Source of the DNA: CAIWHR01 sp963726775
GTDB taxonomy: Bacteria; Pseudomonadota; Gammaproteobacteria; Burkholderiales; Casimicrobiaceae
DNA: 64,000 bases
NCBI GenBank assembly: GCA_963726775.1
Contig: CAVSDL010000007.1
Span: forward strand, 62,001-126,000
Direction of reading: 5' to 3'
The notes under the pieces are model-generated. The model made no database searches and was not told where the DNA came from. It worked only from the letters and a program-made list of their open reading frames with translations. A program made the position numbers and the translations under genes. How positions within the stretch are numbered: the first letter of the stretch is position 1; every line of letters starts with the position of its first letter. Positions 44,287-54,168 of this stretch are shown here, one piece after another.

Positions 44287-45645
44287 ATGACCGCCGAGTC
44301 CGCCGCACCGGTCGCCCCCACGCGCGCCGAGGCGTTGCGCTACTGGCTGCGGCTCGGCTTCATCAGCTTCGGCGGGCCCGCCGGCCAGATTGCGATCATG
44401 CATCGCGATCTCGTCGAATCGAAGCGCTGGATCTCCGAGCGGCGTTTCCTGCACGCGCTCAACTATTGCATGGTGCTGCCGGGACCGGAGGCGCAGCAGC
44501 TGGCGACGTACATCGGCTGGTTGCTGCACCGGACGTGGGGAGGCGTCGCCGCCGGTGCGCTGTTCGTCCTGCCGTCGCTCGTCATCCTGATCGCGCTGTC
44601 TTGGCTGTACATGGCCTATGGCGCGGTGCCCGCGGTTGCCGGGATCCTGTACGGAATCAAGCCTGCCGTCGTGGCCATCGTGGCGCACGCGGCGTGGCGC
44701 ATCGGCGCGCGTGCGTTGAAGCGGCCGACGCTACGGGTGATGGCCGTGGCGGCATTCGTCGCCATCTTCGCGTTCTCGGTGCCCTTTCCCGCCATCGTGC
44801 TCGCCGCCGGCGTGATCGGTTCCATCGGTGGCCGCGTCGCACCGAAGGAATTCACGGTCGGCGCGAGCCACGGCGCGCACGATGCCGCGCATCTTCCGGC
44901 GGTGATCGATGACGACACGCCCACGCCACCGCATGCGCGCTTCCGCTGGTCGCGGCTCGCCCTGGTCTTGGGAGCATGCGTTGCGCTCTGGCTGTTCGGG
45001 CTGGCCATGCTGGTCGCAAGCTACGCACCCGGCGCGACGCTGCCGCGGATGGGCTGGTTTTTCACCAAGGCAGCCCTGCTGACATTCGGAGGCGCGTACG
45101 CCGTGCTGCCTTACGTCTATCAGGGAGCGGTCGAAACCTACGCCTGGCTGACCCCGACCCAGATGATCGACGGCCTCGCGCTCGGCGAGACGACGCCCGG
45201 CCCGCTGATCATGGTCGTTGCGTTTGTCGGTTTCGTCGGCGGCTGGACGAAGGCGCTTTTCGGACCCGAATCGCTGGCGCTGGCGGGCATCGCGGGCGCG
45301 TGCGTTGCGACCTACTTCACGTTCCTGCCGAGCTTCCTGTTCATCCTCGCCGGCGGTCCCCTGGTCGAAACGACGCACGGGCAGCTCCGGTTCACGGCGC
45401 CGCTGTCCGGCATCACCGCGGCGGTCGTCGGGGTGATCGTCAACCTCGCGCTGTTTTTCGCGTGGCACGTCCTGTGGCCGGGCGGCTGGGCTACCAGTGC
45501 GTCGCTCGGCGGGCTCGATCCGGTTGCGCTGGCGATCGGGTTCGCCGCGGCCGCCGCGCTGTTTCGCTACAAGGCCGGCGTGATCCCGGTGATCCTTGCA
45601 TGCGGCGGGGCGGGTCTCGCCGCGCGGATGCTGACGACGCTATGA
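44287..45645 (+). CDS. chrA: Chromate transporter, two-domain ChrA
   Basis: 452 residues with about ten membrane segments arranged as two homologous halves, the long-chain CHR type. Half 1 has FISFGGPAGQIAIMHRDLV and LPGPEAQQLATYIG; half 2 has FFTKAALLTFGGAYAVLPY and ETTPGPLIMVVAFVGF. A hydrophilic loop (about 190-225) separates the halves. It is expected to export chromate and so give resistance, though some members move other anions. It lies 67 bp after moeA and 31 bp before can. Confidence 0.92.
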   Translation: MTAESAAPVAPTRAEALRYWLRLGFISFGGPAGQIAIMHRDLVESKRWISERRFLHALNYCMVLPGPEAQQLATYIGWLLHRTWGGVAAGALFVLPSLVILIALSWLYMAYGAVPAVAGILYGIKPAVVAIVAHAAWRIGARALKRPTLRVMAVAAFVAIFAFSVPFPAIVLAAGVIGSIGGRVAPKEFTVGASHGAHDAAHLPAVIDDDTPTPPHARFRWSRLALVLGACVALWLFGLAMLVASYAPGATLPRMGWFFTKAALLTFGGAYAVLPYVYQGAVETYAWLTPTQMIDGLALGETTPGPLIMVVAFVGFVGGWTKALFGPESLALAGIAGACVATYFTFLPSFLFILAGGPLVETTHGQLRFTAPLSGITAAVVGVIVNLALFFAWHVLWPGGWATSASLGGLDPVALAIGFAAAAALFRYKAGVIPVILACGGAGLAARMLTTL

Positions 45646-45676
45646 TGGCAACCTCGCGCGATCCACCGACCCCGCC

Positions 45677-46336
45677 ATGTCATCGCTCAAGCATCTTCTC
45701 GAACGCAACCGCGCCTGGGCCGCCGACCTCCGGGCGCGCAAGCCGGATTTCTTTGTCGAGCTCGCCGAGCAGCAGTCGCCGCGTTACCTGTGGATCGGCT
45801 GCTCGGACAGCCGCGTGCCGGCAACCGACATCACGGACCTTCCGCCGGGCGAGCTGTTCGTGCATCGCAACGTCGCGAATGTCGTCGTGCATACCGATCT
45901 CAACTGCCTGTCGGTGCTGCAGTACGCCGTGGAGGCGCTGCGCGTCGAACATGTGCTGGTCGTCGGCCACTACGGCTGCGGCGGCGTGCATGCCGCCTAC
46001 CAGGGAAAGCCGCTCGGCCTCATCGACAACTGGCTCCGCCACGTGCAGGACGTCGCGGGCAAGCACGCATCGCTTCTCGGGCGGCTGCCCGACGACGGCA
46101 CGCGCGAGGACCGGCTCTGCGAATTGAACGTGATCGAGCAGGTCATGCACGTCGCGCGAACGACGATCGTGCAGGATGCGTGGCGGCGCGGCCAGCCGCT
46201 TACGCTGCACGCCTGGATCTACAGCCTGCACGACGGCCTGGTGCGCGACCTCGGCCTCGAGGCCGACGGTCCGCAGCCGCTCGAGAACCTGTACCCGCGC
46301 GCCATCGCGGCGCTGGCGAACCCGCGCGCCTCCTGA
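45677..46336 (+). CDS. can: Beta-carbonic anhydrase
   Basis: 219 residues, interconverting CO2 and bicarbonate in the cytosol. Zinc ligands are C42, H98 and C101, with the D44-R46 catalytic dyad in CSDSRVP and GHYGCGGV. Length and the segments HRNVANVV and NVIEQV match E. coli Can. Being last in the moaA-to-can plus-strand series beside a formate dehydrogenase suggests that it handles CO2 from formate oxidation, but the enzyme is also needed for general bicarbonate supply, including carbamoyl phosphate synthesis. Confidence 0.96.
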   Translation: MSSLKHLLERNRAWAADLRARKPDFFVELAEQQSPRYLWIGCSDSRVPATDITDLPPGELFVHRNVANVVVHTDLNCLSVLQYAVEALRVEHVLVVGHYGCGGVHAAYQGKPLGLIDNWLRHVQDVAGKHASLLGRLPDDGTREDRLCELNVIEQVMHVARTTIVQDAWRRGQPLTLHAWIYSLHDGLVRDLGLEADGPQPLENLYPRAIAALANPRAS

Positions 46337-46385
46337 CGGCGGAGCCCGCCGCGCAGTCGCGACTCCGCGCCGGCGTCGCCTGCCG

Positions 46386-48605
46386 CTACCTCCGCCCCGC
46401 CGCGACCACGCCCGGCACGTCGCGCACCAGCGCAAGCGCGCGTGAGAGCGCCTCGAGGCTTCTGACCTCGATCGTAAACGCCATCCGCGTTTGCATGTCG
46501 CGCGTCAGGGTATTCGCGGCGGTGACGTTGATCCGCTCGCGCGAGAACACCTCCGATACGTCGCGCAACAGGCCCTGCCGATCCCCGGCTTCGAGCACGA
46601 CGTCGACCGGGAAGACTTCGTCGCGCGGCGCGCCCCAGTCGGCGGTGATCAGCCGCTCCGGCTCGCGCGCACGCATGCGGCCGATGGTGGCGCAGCTCTG
46701 CCTGTGGATCGACACCCCCTTGCCTCGCGTCACAAAACCGACGATCGGATCCGGCGGCGCTGGCTTGCAGCAGCGCGCAAGCACTGTCATCAGCCGGTCC
46801 ACGCCATCGACCAGAATGCCACTGCCCGCGCCCGCGGCCTTGCTTTGCCGAAGCACGCCGGCCTCGGCCTCGACCTCGGGCGTCGCACCGGGCGCGACGA
46901 CGGCCTTGATCGCGGCTTGAAGCTGCCGGGTGTTGAGCTCCTCTCGCCCGATGACCGCAAAGAGTTCTTCGGCGCGGTCGAATCCCGCCTTGGTCGCAAC
47001 CGCATCGAGATTCACCGCCGTCGCGCCCGCGCGTTGCAGTTCGCGCTCGACAACGGCGCGCCCGTGCGCCACCGTCTCTTCCTGCTGCTGGGCCTTGAAC
47101 CATTGGCGCACCTTGGTCCGCGCGCGATGGCTGGTCACGTACCCCAGGTCGACATTCACCCAGTCGCGCGACGGGCCACCCTGTTTAGCCGCGACGATTT
47201 CGACCCGCTGCCCGTTCTTCAGCACATGGTTGAGCGGCACCATCGCGCCATCCACGCGCGCGCCCCGGCATCGGTGGCCGAGAGTCGTATGCACGGCGTA
47301 CGCGAAGTCCACCGGCGTCGCGCCGCGCGGCAGGTCGACCACCTTGCCCTGGGGGGTGAGCACGTAGATCGTGTCGGCGAATACGCTGCTCTTGAACGCG
47401 GCGAGCCACTCCGACGCATCGGCCACCGCGTCCTTCCAGTCGAGCACCTGCCGCAGCCACGCGATCCTGTCCTCGAACGCCGGATCGCGGCGAACACCCT
47501 TCTGCCCGGACTCCTTGTAGCGCCAGTGCGCCGCGACACCGTACTCCGAGTGCTGGTGCATCTCGTAGGTGCGAATCTGCACTTCCAGCGACTTGCCCTC
47601 GGGCCCGATCACCGCGGTATGCAGCGACCGGTAGTTGTTCGCCTTCGGCTTCGCGATGTAGTCGTCGAACTCGCGCGGCAGCGGCGACCACAGGTGATGG
47701 ACGATGCCGAGCGCCGTGTAGCAGTCCTTGATGTCGTCGACGAGGATCCGCACCGCACGGATGTCGTACATGGCGTCGATGCCGGCCTGTTTGCGCCGCA
47801 TCTTGTTCCAGATGCTGTAGATGTGCTTGGGACGGCCGGTCACGTCGGCCTTGATGCCCACCGCGGCAAGCTCGTGCTTCAGGTTGCCGACCACGTCCTC
47901 GATGTAGCGCTGCCGGTCGAGCCGTCGCTCGTCGAGCATTCTCGCGATCGATTTGTAGGTCTCGGGTTCGAGTGAGCGCAGCGATAGATCCTCCAGCTCC
48001 CACTTCAGCTGCCAGATGCCCAGCCGGTTGGCGAGCGGCGCGAAGAGGTCGAGCACCTCGCGCGCCGTGCGCTGCCGCGCATCGATGGGCACGGCATCGC
48101 CCGCGACCACGTAACGCAGCGCCTGCGTCCGCTCGGCGAGCTTCACCAGCACGACGCGGATGTCGTCGACCATCGCCAGCAGCATCTTGCGCAGGCGCTC
48201 GGCCTGCGCGGCGCGCTCGTCTTCGTCGCCGGTGGCGGGCACCGCGCGGATTTCATCCATGCGCGCCACGCCGGCCACCAGTGCCGCGACATCCACCCCG
48301 AAACGCGCCGCGGCTTCGTCCTGATCGAAGGTTGTGGCGGCGGGAAGCCCGATCAGCAGCGCGGCGCGGACGGTCGCGGCGTCGAGCTTCAGGCCGGCAA
48401 GGATCATCGCGGTGCCGACGGCGCGGTCGATCAGCGGCTCGCCGTCGCGCCCGGGCGCGTCGCCGCAATGCTCCCGCGCGTAGCCGAACGCGGCCTTGAA
48501 CGCGTCGAGGTCGTCGTCGGGATAGGTGCCGCGCAGGCCGTCGAGCCACGCCGCGACCGCCTGCGGCGCGCCCGTTTCGGGCGCGGCATGCAGCACCGCT
48601 ACCAT
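46386..48605 (-). CDS. relA: GTP pyrophosphokinase RelA
   Basis: 739 residues, making (p)ppGpp on starved ribosomes. The N-terminal hydrolase region lacks the HD pair and other catalytic residues (the segment around AALLIGLPAATTFD), as in RelA rather than SpoT. The synthetase domain has RPKHIYSIWNKM, YDIRAVRILVDD, NNYRSLHTAVIG and the EVQIRTYEMHQHSEYGVAAHW stretch. A TGS domain (VYVLTP-like IYVLTPQGKVVDLPRG) and a C-terminal ACT domain follow. The ATG at 48605 is preferred; 48632 adds nine residues. Confidence 0.95.
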   Translation of the reverse strand: MVAVLHAAPETGAPQAVAAWLDGLRGTYPDDDLDAFKAAFGYAREHCGDAPGRDGEPLIDRAVGTAMILAGLKLDAATVRAALLIGLPAATTFDQDEAAARFGVDVAALVAGVARMDEIRAVPATGDEDERAAQAERLRKMLLAMVDDIRVVLVKLAERTQALRYVVAGDAVPIDARQRTAREVLDLFAPLANRLGIWQLKWELEDLSLRSLEPETYKSIARMLDERRLDRQRYIEDVVGNLKHELAAVGIKADVTGRPKHIYSIWNKMRRKQAGIDAMYDIRAVRILVDDIKDCYTALGIVHHLWSPLPREFDDYIAKPKANNYRSLHTAVIGPEGKSLEVQIRTYEMHQHSEYGVAAHWRYKESGQKGVRRDPAFEDRIAWLRQVLDWKDAVADASEWLAAFKSSVFADTIYVLTPQGKVVDLPRGATPVDFAYAVHTTLGHRCRGARVDGAMVPLNHVLKNGQRVEIVAAKQGGPSRDWVNVDLGYVTSHRARTKVRQWFKAQQQEETVAHGRAVVERELQRAGATAVNLDAVATKAGFDRAEELFAVIGREELNTRQLQAAIKAVVAPGATPEVEAEAGVLRQSKAAGAGSGILVDGVDRLMTVLARCCKPAPPDPIVGFVTRGKGVSIHRQSCATIGRMRAREPERLITADWGAPRDEVFPVDVVLEAGDRQGLLRDVSEVFSRERINVTAANTLTRDMQTRMAFTIEVRSLEALSRALALVRDVPGVVAAGRR

Positions 48606-48611
48606 CCGGCC

Positions 48612-48617
48612 ATTATA
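48612..48617 (-). promoter_or_regulatory. Perfect -10 hexamer just before relA
   Basis: TATAAT on the minus strand ends 6 nt before the ATG at 48605. If used, the message would be leaderless or nearly so. No good -35 is found at 16-18 bp, so it may be chance. Confidence 0.3.
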
Positions 48618-48793
48618 GCGATCGGGTCTCATCCCGATGGAACGGCATCGGCATGAGCTTATTCGGAGACGCGGCAGGCGCGGTCATGCCGAAGGGCGCC
48701 GGATCTTCGCCGCCAAAGCCGCGGATTGCGTGGCGGGCGCGCTGGGCGGCGGTTACTGTCCAGCGCGCGACGCCCTCGCGCGAGCGCGTGCTG

Positions 48794-50158
48794 TCAGCCC
48801 GAGACCTTGTCCAGCGTCGCGACGATCGAATTCGCCACGCGCTGGGCGCAGGCATCGGCGGTGGGCCGATCCGCGGCCTCGACCATCACCCGCAACACGG
48901 GTTCGGTACCCGAGGGCCGCAACAGTATCCGTCCCGCATCGCCAAGCGCCGCGCGGGCATCGGCTTCTGCGGCGCGTATCGCGGCGCTGCCGTTCCAGTC
49001 GAAACCCTTCGGCACCTGGACATTGATCAGGCGCTGCGGAAAGAGAGCGACCGGCGCCGCGCCCGCCGCCAGCGTCGTCGACTGTTCGACCAGCGCACGC
49101 AATACGGCGAGCGCCGCGATGATGGCATCGCCGGTCGTGTGCTTGTCCAGGCATAGAAGGTGTCCGGAGTTTTCGCCGCCCAGCTGCCAGCCCTTGTTCT
49201 TGAGCTTCTCCAGCACATAGCGATCGCCGACGGCCGCGCGTTCGAGCGCGATGCCCTCGCGCGCGAGGGCCTGTTCGAAGCCGAGGTTGCTCATCAGCGT
49301 GCCGACGACGCCACCGGCGAGGGCGCCACGCCGCCGGTAGTCGAGCGCGATCACGTAGAGCAGCTGGTCGCCATCGTAGACGCGGCCCTCGCGGTCCACC
49401 ATGAGCAGCCGATCGCCATCGCCGTCGAGCGCGATGCCGAGGTCCGCGCGATGCTCGAGGACCGCCTGCCTGAGATGTTCCGGATACGTCGCACCGACCG
49501 CGGCGTTGATGTTGGTGCCATTGGGTTCGCCGCCGACGGTGATCACTTCGGCGCCCAGTTCATGGAACACGGGGGGGGCGACGTGGTAGCCCGCGCCATT
49601 CGCGCAATCGACGACGATGCGCCAGCCTTTGAGGTCACGCTCGTTCGGAAACGTGCTCTTGCAGAATTCGATGTAGCGGCCTGCCGCATCGTCGATCCGG
49701 CGCGCCTTTCCGAGATCGGCGGAGCGCACGCAAGCGAGCGGGAGCGACATCGTCCGTTCGATCGCCTGTTCTACGGCGTCCGGGAGCTTCGCTCCGTCTG
49801 CCGAGAAGAACTTGATGCCGTTGTCGTCAAAAGGGTTGTGCGATGCACTGATCACGATGCCCGCGGAGAGGCGCAGCGCGCGGGTGAGATAGGCGACAGC
49901 GGGTGTGGGCAGCGGGCCCGAAAGGTAGACATCGACACCCGCCGCCGAGAGTCCCGCCTGCAACGCCGCTTCGAGCAGATAGCCGGAGATCCGCGTGTCC
50001 TTGCCGATCAGCACGGCGGGGCGCGCGCCTGCGCCTGCCGATTCCGCCGCGAGCACCCGGCCCGCGGCCCAGCCCAGCCTGAGTACGATCTCGGGGGTGA
50101 TCGGCGGCTCGCCGACGCGGCCACGTATGCCGTCAGTGCCGAAATATTGTCGCGTCAT
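48794..50158 (-). CDS. glmM: Phosphoglucosamine mutase
   Basis: 454 residues, converting glucosamine 6-phosphate to glucosamine 1-phosphate for peptidoglycan and LPS. It starts MTRQYFGTDGIRG. The catalytic Ser106 is in ISASHNPFDDNG. The metal loop is DGDGDRLL and the C-terminal phosphate site is RPSGTEPVLRVMVE. It is last in the rlmE-ftsH-folP-glmM series, a highly conserved proteobacterial order, 27 bp after folP. Confidence 0.98.
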   Translation of the reverse strand: MTRQYFGTDGIRGRVGEPPITPEIVLRLGWAAGRVLAAESAGAGARPAVLIGKDTRISGYLLEAALQAGLSAAGVDVYLSGPLPTPAVAYLTRALRLSAGIVISASHNPFDDNGIKFFSADGAKLPDAVEQAIERTMSLPLACVRSADLGKARRIDDAAGRYIEFCKSTFPNERDLKGWRIVVDCANGAGYHVAPPVFHELGAEVITVGGEPNGTNINAAVGATYPEHLRQAVLEHRADLGIALDGDGDRLLMVDREGRVYDGDQLLYVIALDYRRRGALAGGVVGTLMSNLGFEQALAREGIALERAAVGDRYVLEKLKNKGWQLGGENSGHLLCLDKHTTGDAIIAALAVLRALVEQSTTLAAGAAPVALFPQRLINVQVPKGFDWNGSAAIRAAEADARAALGDAGRILLRPSGTEPVLRVMVEAADRPTADACAQRVANSIVATLDKVSG

Positions 50159-50185
50159 CGGAAATCGTCTGCCGGAGTCTGCAAT

Positions 50186-51043
50186 TCAGGAACCTTGCCC
50201 TGCCGGGCCGGCGCGCTCTACCGCCAGCCAGACCTTCAACGTGTCGACGGTCTCGCGCACGTCGTGCACGCGCACGATCGACGCGCCGCGCGCGACCGCC
50301 GCCAAGGTTGCGGCGAGGCTCGCGGGCAGCCGCTCGGCGACGGGGCGTCCGGTGAGTGCCCCCAGCGACGACTTGCGCGACAGCCCGGCCAGCACCGCGT
50401 AGCCCGTCGCCGCGAATTCGGGCAGCGCGCGCAGCAGCGCCAGATTATGCGCCAGCGACTTGCCGAACCCAAAACCGGGGTCGATGACGATCCGGTTGCC
50501 CGCGATTCCCGACGCCTCGCAGGCCCGCGCCCGCGCGACGAGGAAGGCACGAACCTCGCCGACGACGTCGGCGTAATGCGGCGCCTCCTGCATCGTCTGC
50601 GGATCGCCCTGCATGTGCAGCAGGCAGACGCCGGCGCCGGTTGCCGCGACCGCTTCCAGCGCACCCCGCGCCGTCATTGCGCCGACGTCGTTGATCATCG
50701 CCGCGCCGGCGGCAATCGCGGCGCGCATCACGCCCGGCTTTCGCGTGTCGACCGACACCGCAATGCCCGCGCCGGCCAATGCCTCGGTCAGCGGGACGAC
50801 GCGCCGGGTCTCTTCAACCTCGGATACCGCCACGGCACCGGGTCGCGTCGACTCGCCGCCGACGTCGATCAGATCCGCGCCATCGGCGATCATCTGCCGC
50901 GCGTGTTCCCGAGCGTTGCCCGGATCGACATAGCGTCCACCGTCGAAGAAGGAGTCCGGCGTGACGTTGAGAATGCCCATCACCAGCGGACGCGCGAGGT
51001 CGAACGTGTGGCGCCCGCACTGAAGCACTCCGGAGCCATGCAT
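50186..51043 (-). CDS. folP: Dihydropteroate synthase
   Basis: 285 residues, joining p-aminobenzoate to the pterin in folate synthesis; target of sulfonamides. TIM-barrel motifs are MGILNVTPDSFFDGG, DVGGESTRPG, VDTRKPGV, INDVGAM, and IDPGFGFGKS, ending GLSRKSSLG. The ATG at 51043 is chosen over the far longer frame to 51178, since the usual N-terminus is only about 20 residues before MGILNVTPDS. It lies between ftsH and glmM, the standard order. Confidence 0.96.
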   Translation of the reverse strand: MHGSGVLQCGRHTFDLARPLVMGILNVTPDSFFDGGRYVDPGNAREHARQMIADGADLIDVGGESTRPGAVAVSEVEETRRVVPLTEALAGAGIAVSVDTRKPGVMRAAIAAGAAMINDVGAMTARGALEAVAATGAGVCLLHMQGDPQTMQEAPHYADVVGEVRAFLVARARACEASGIAGNRIVIDPGFGFGKSLAHNLALLRALPEFAATGYAVLAGLSRKSSLGALTGRPVAERLPASLAATLAAVARGASIVRVHDVRETVDTLKVWLAVERAGPAGQGS

Positions 51044-51235
51044 CGCGCGAATGGCGCCTAGCGTCGTCAACGCGACCCTTTCGCGCGCACGCGAATCGGG
51101 ACGACCGCCAGCACCCCGATATAACGGCAAGTCTCCATCCGAGGCCCCGACGCGGCGCATCACGCCCTCAACGTTCAACGCCGATCGGTCAGCTCCATTC
51201 GCTCTACGCTGGCCACGCCGACCGCACGCTCGGCA

Positions 51236-53122
51236 TCAGGCCGGATTCGTCGACGGCGCAGCGTCAGGACCCGGGGTCGTACCCGGGGTCGACGAGCCGG
51301 CGCTCGACTGCGTGGGCTTGGGGGGGCGTGGCGGCTTGCCGGCCATGATGTCCGCGATCTGGTCAGCGTCGATCGTCTCGAGCTCGAGCAGCGCCTTTAC
51401 CATCGCCTCGACCTTGTCGCGGTTGTCCTCGATCAGCTTCCGCGCGACCGCGTACTGCTGATCGATGATCTTGCGGATTTCGCTGTCGACCTTGCGCATC
51501 GTCTCTTCGGACACGTTCTTGTGCGTCGTGATCGAGCGGCCCAGGAACACCTCGCCCTCGTTCTCCGCGTAGACCATCGGCCCCAGCAGGTCGGACATGC
51601 CGTAGCGGGTGACCATGTTGCGCGCGAGCTCGGTTGCGCGCTCGAAGTCGTTCGATGCGCCGGTCGTCATCTGGTTCATGAAAATCTCTTCGGCAATCCG
51701 GCCGCCGAACAGCACCGCGATCAAGTTCAGCATGTGGTTGCGGTCCAGGCTGTAGCGGTCCTGCTCGGGCAGCTGCATCGTCACGCCCAGCGCGCGGCCG
51801 CGCGGGATGATCGTCACCTTGTGTACCGGGTCGGTCTTGGGCAGCAGCACGGCGACGATCGCATGACCCGACTCGTGATAGGCCGTGTTGCGGCGTTCCT
51901 CTTCCGGCATCACCATCGAGCGCCGCTCGGCACCCATGATGATCTTGTCCTTCGCCATCTCGAAATCGTCCATGTCCACCAGCCGCTTGTTGCGCCGCGC
52001 GGCGAACAGCGCCGCCTCGTTGACGAGGTTGGCGAGATCCGCACCGGACATGCCCGGCGTGCCGCGGGCGATGATTTCCGCCTTGACGTCGACCGCCATC
52101 GGCACCTTGCGCATGTGGACGAGCAGGATCTGCTCGCGGCCGCGGATATCGGGCAGCGGCACGACGACCTGGCGGTCGAAACGGCCCGGCCGCATCAACG
52201 CCGGATCAAGCACATCGGGACGGTTGGTCGCGGCGATGACGATGACGCCCGCATTGCCCTCGAAGCCGTCCATTTCGACGAGCAACTGGTTCAACGTCTG
52301 CTCGCGCTCGTCATTGCCGCCGCCGAGGCCCGCCCCGCGCTGGCGGCCGACCGCGTCGATTTCATCGATGAACACGATGCACGGCGCGTTCTTCTTCGCC
52401 TGCTCGAACATGTCGCGCACCCGCGCGGCGCCCACACCGACGAACATCTCGACGAAGTCCGATCCGGAAATCGAAAAGAACGGCACCTTCGCCTCGCCGG
52501 CGATCGCCTTGGCGAGCAACGTCTTGCCGGTACCGGGTGAACCCACCATCAGGACGCCGCGCGGAATCCGTCCGCCCAGCTTCTGGAATTTTGTCGGATC
52601 GCGCAGGAACTCGACGAGCTCGCTCACTTCTTCCTTCGCCTCGTCGCAGCCGGCGACATCGGCAAAAGTGACCGTGTTGTTCGATTCATCCAGCATCTTG
52701 GCCTTGCTCTTGCCAAAGCTGAATGCGCCGCCGCGGCCTCCGCCCTGCATCTGGCGCATGAAAAAGATCCAGACGCCGATCAGGAGCAGCATCGGGAACC
52801 AGGAAATGAAGATCTGCGCGAGAAAGCTCTGCTCTTCCTCGGGCTTGGCCTCGACCTTCACGCCGTACCTGACGAGGTCGCCGACCATCCAGATGTCTCC
52901 GGGCGTGTAGGTGACGAAGCGCTTCTTGTCGCCGGAAAGCCAGATGATCTTGCGGCCCTCGACGGACGCCGATTCGACGCCGCCGGACTTGGCCTTGTCC
53001 ATGAACTCGGAATACGGCACCGTGTCCTTCGGCGCCTGCCGCGAGTCGAATTGCTTGACCACCGTCAGCACGACCAGCCCGATCACGAGCCAGATGCCAA
53101 CGCTTTTCAGCAGGTTGTTCAA
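51236..53122 (-). CDS. ftsH: ATP-dependent zinc metalloprotease FtsH
   Basis: 628 residues. Two N-terminal membrane helices (about 7-24 and 104-122) flank a periplasmic domain. The AAA+ domain has GSPGTGKT (194-201), IDEIDAVGR and the SRH region. The protease site is H416-ESG-H420. The tail is Pro/Thr-rich. It degrades membrane proteins, LpxC and sigma-32. The TTG at 53122 is chosen as start because GGAG lies 6 nt upstream and the product then begins MNNLLKSVGIWLVIGLV, as in relatives; no ATG is available before position 41. Confidence 0.97.
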   Translation of the reverse strand: MNNLLKSVGIWLVIGLVVLTVVKQFDSRQAPKDTVPYSEFMDKAKSGGVESASVEGRKIIWLSGDKKRFVTYTPGDIWMVGDLVRYGVKVEAKPEEEQSFLAQIFISWFPMLLLIGVWIFFMRQMQGGGRGGAFSFGKSKAKMLDESNNTVTFADVAGCDEAKEEVSELVEFLRDPTKFQKLGGRIPRGVLMVGSPGTGKTLLAKAIAGEAKVPFFSISGSDFVEMFVGVGAARVRDMFEQAKKNAPCIVFIDEIDAVGRQRGAGLGGGNDEREQTLNQLLVEMDGFEGNAGVIVIAATNRPDVLDPALMRPGRFDRQVVVPLPDIRGREQILLVHMRKVPMAVDVKAEIIARGTPGMSGADLANLVNEAALFAARRNKRLVDMDDFEMAKDKIIMGAERRSMVMPEEERRNTAYHESGHAIVAVLLPKTDPVHKVTIIPRGRALGVTMQLPEQDRYSLDRNHMLNLIAVLFGGRIAEEIFMNQMTTGASNDFERATELARNMVTRYGMSDLLGPMVYAENEGEVFLGRSITTHKNVSEETMRKVDSEIRKIIDQQYAVARKLIEDNRDKVEAMVKALLELETIDADQIADIMAGKPPRPPKPTQSSAGSSTPGTTPGPDAAPSTNPA

Positions 53123-53299
53123 TCGTTGCTCCTCGCGGCGCTTTTTCGGGCCGCCGCAAACCCCACGCACATTGACAATCCGGCGGCCCGAAAGGGGGCG
53201 CCGAAGCCGTCATTCTAGCCCCTTGCGAACGGCGGAGCCAGTCGAAAGAACCGCCGGCAAGTCAGGAAAACGACACTTTCGTGAAATCCGCGCGAATTT

Positions 53300-53935
53300 T
53301 CAGATTTTCAGGCCTTTCGCCACCAGGTAAACCTCGCGGCTGCGATCGCGGGACGCCTTGGGCTTGCGCACATAAACCTTCGCAAAATGCACCTGCATCG
53401 CACGCTGGAATTCCTGGAAGCCTGCGCCCTGAAAGGCCTTGACGACCAGATCGCCTCCGGGTTGCAGCCATTCCTGCGCGAATTCCAGCGCCACTTCGCC
53501 CAGGTGCACCGCGCGCGCCTGGTCGGCGGCATCGATGCCGGATAGATTGGGGGACATATCCGAAACGACAAGGTCCACCTTGCACCCTCCGAGCATCCGG
53601 GCGAGCGCGTCCAGCACGTCGGCTTCGCGAAAATCACCTTGCAGAAACGTGACGCCCGGCAGCGGCGCCATGGCCAGGACGTCGAGCGCGACGATCGGCG
53701 CGTGCCGGCCCAGCTTCTCGCGCAGCACCTGCGTCCAGCTCCCCGGCGCCGCCCCGAGGTCGACAACGCTCATGCCAGGCCGAAACAGGCGGTCCTTGTC
53801 GGCGATTTCGAGAAGCTTGAACGCGGCGCGTGAACGGTAACCCAGCCGCGTGGCTTCCTTGACCCAGTGGTCGTTGACGTGTTCCTGGATCCAGGCCTTG
53901 ACGAATTTGTTCTTTTTCCGGCTTTCGATCGCCAT
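53300..53935 (-). CDS. rlmE: 23S rRNA 2'-O-methyltransferase RlmE (FtsJ)
   Basis: 211 residues, methylating U2552 in the ribosomal A loop. SAM-binding motif VVDLGAAPGSW and the K-D-K-E tetrad segments RSRAAFKLLE, VVSDMSPNLSG, LVVKAFQGAGF and SREVYLVAKG are all present. The ATG at 53935 is preferred over 53944. It precedes ftsH by 177 bp, in the widely conserved order, and is divergent from yhbY. Confidence 0.97.
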   Translation of the reverse strand: MAIESRKKNKFVKAWIQEHVNDHWVKEATRLGYRSRAAFKLLEIADKDRLFRPGMSVVDLGAAPGSWTQVLREKLGRHAPIVALDVLAMAPLPGVTFLQGDFREADVLDALARMLGGCKVDLVVSDMSPNLSGIDAADQARAVHLGEVALEFAQEWLQPGGDLVVKAFQGAGFQEFQRAMQVHFAKVYVRKPKASRDRSREVYLVAKGLKI

Positions 53936-54168
53936 GGGATGCAATTGAATGATTCGTGGCGCCGCGTCCTGCCGTCGCGATCAAGTAAAATGGCGGCATG
54001 AAGCCCGGAGCGGGATTCCGTCCGCTCGAGTCCGTCTCCTGCGCCCCTACCCGGGCACGCTTCGCAATGGACACCGCAGCTCGTCAGGGCGAGGCGCACC
54101 TCGCGAAACGGCACCGGCGACTGCAGTACCGCATCCGGTTGGATCCGACTGAACGAAGAGACCACGCC

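Noticed and set aside
53212..53217. TAGAAT as a -10 for ftsH
   Set aside because: No acceptable -35 at 16-18 bp, and no sigma-32-like elements were seen nearby.
53986..53991. TAAAAT as a -10 for yhbY
   Set aside because: No -35 match at the right spacing; a single hexamer is too weak.
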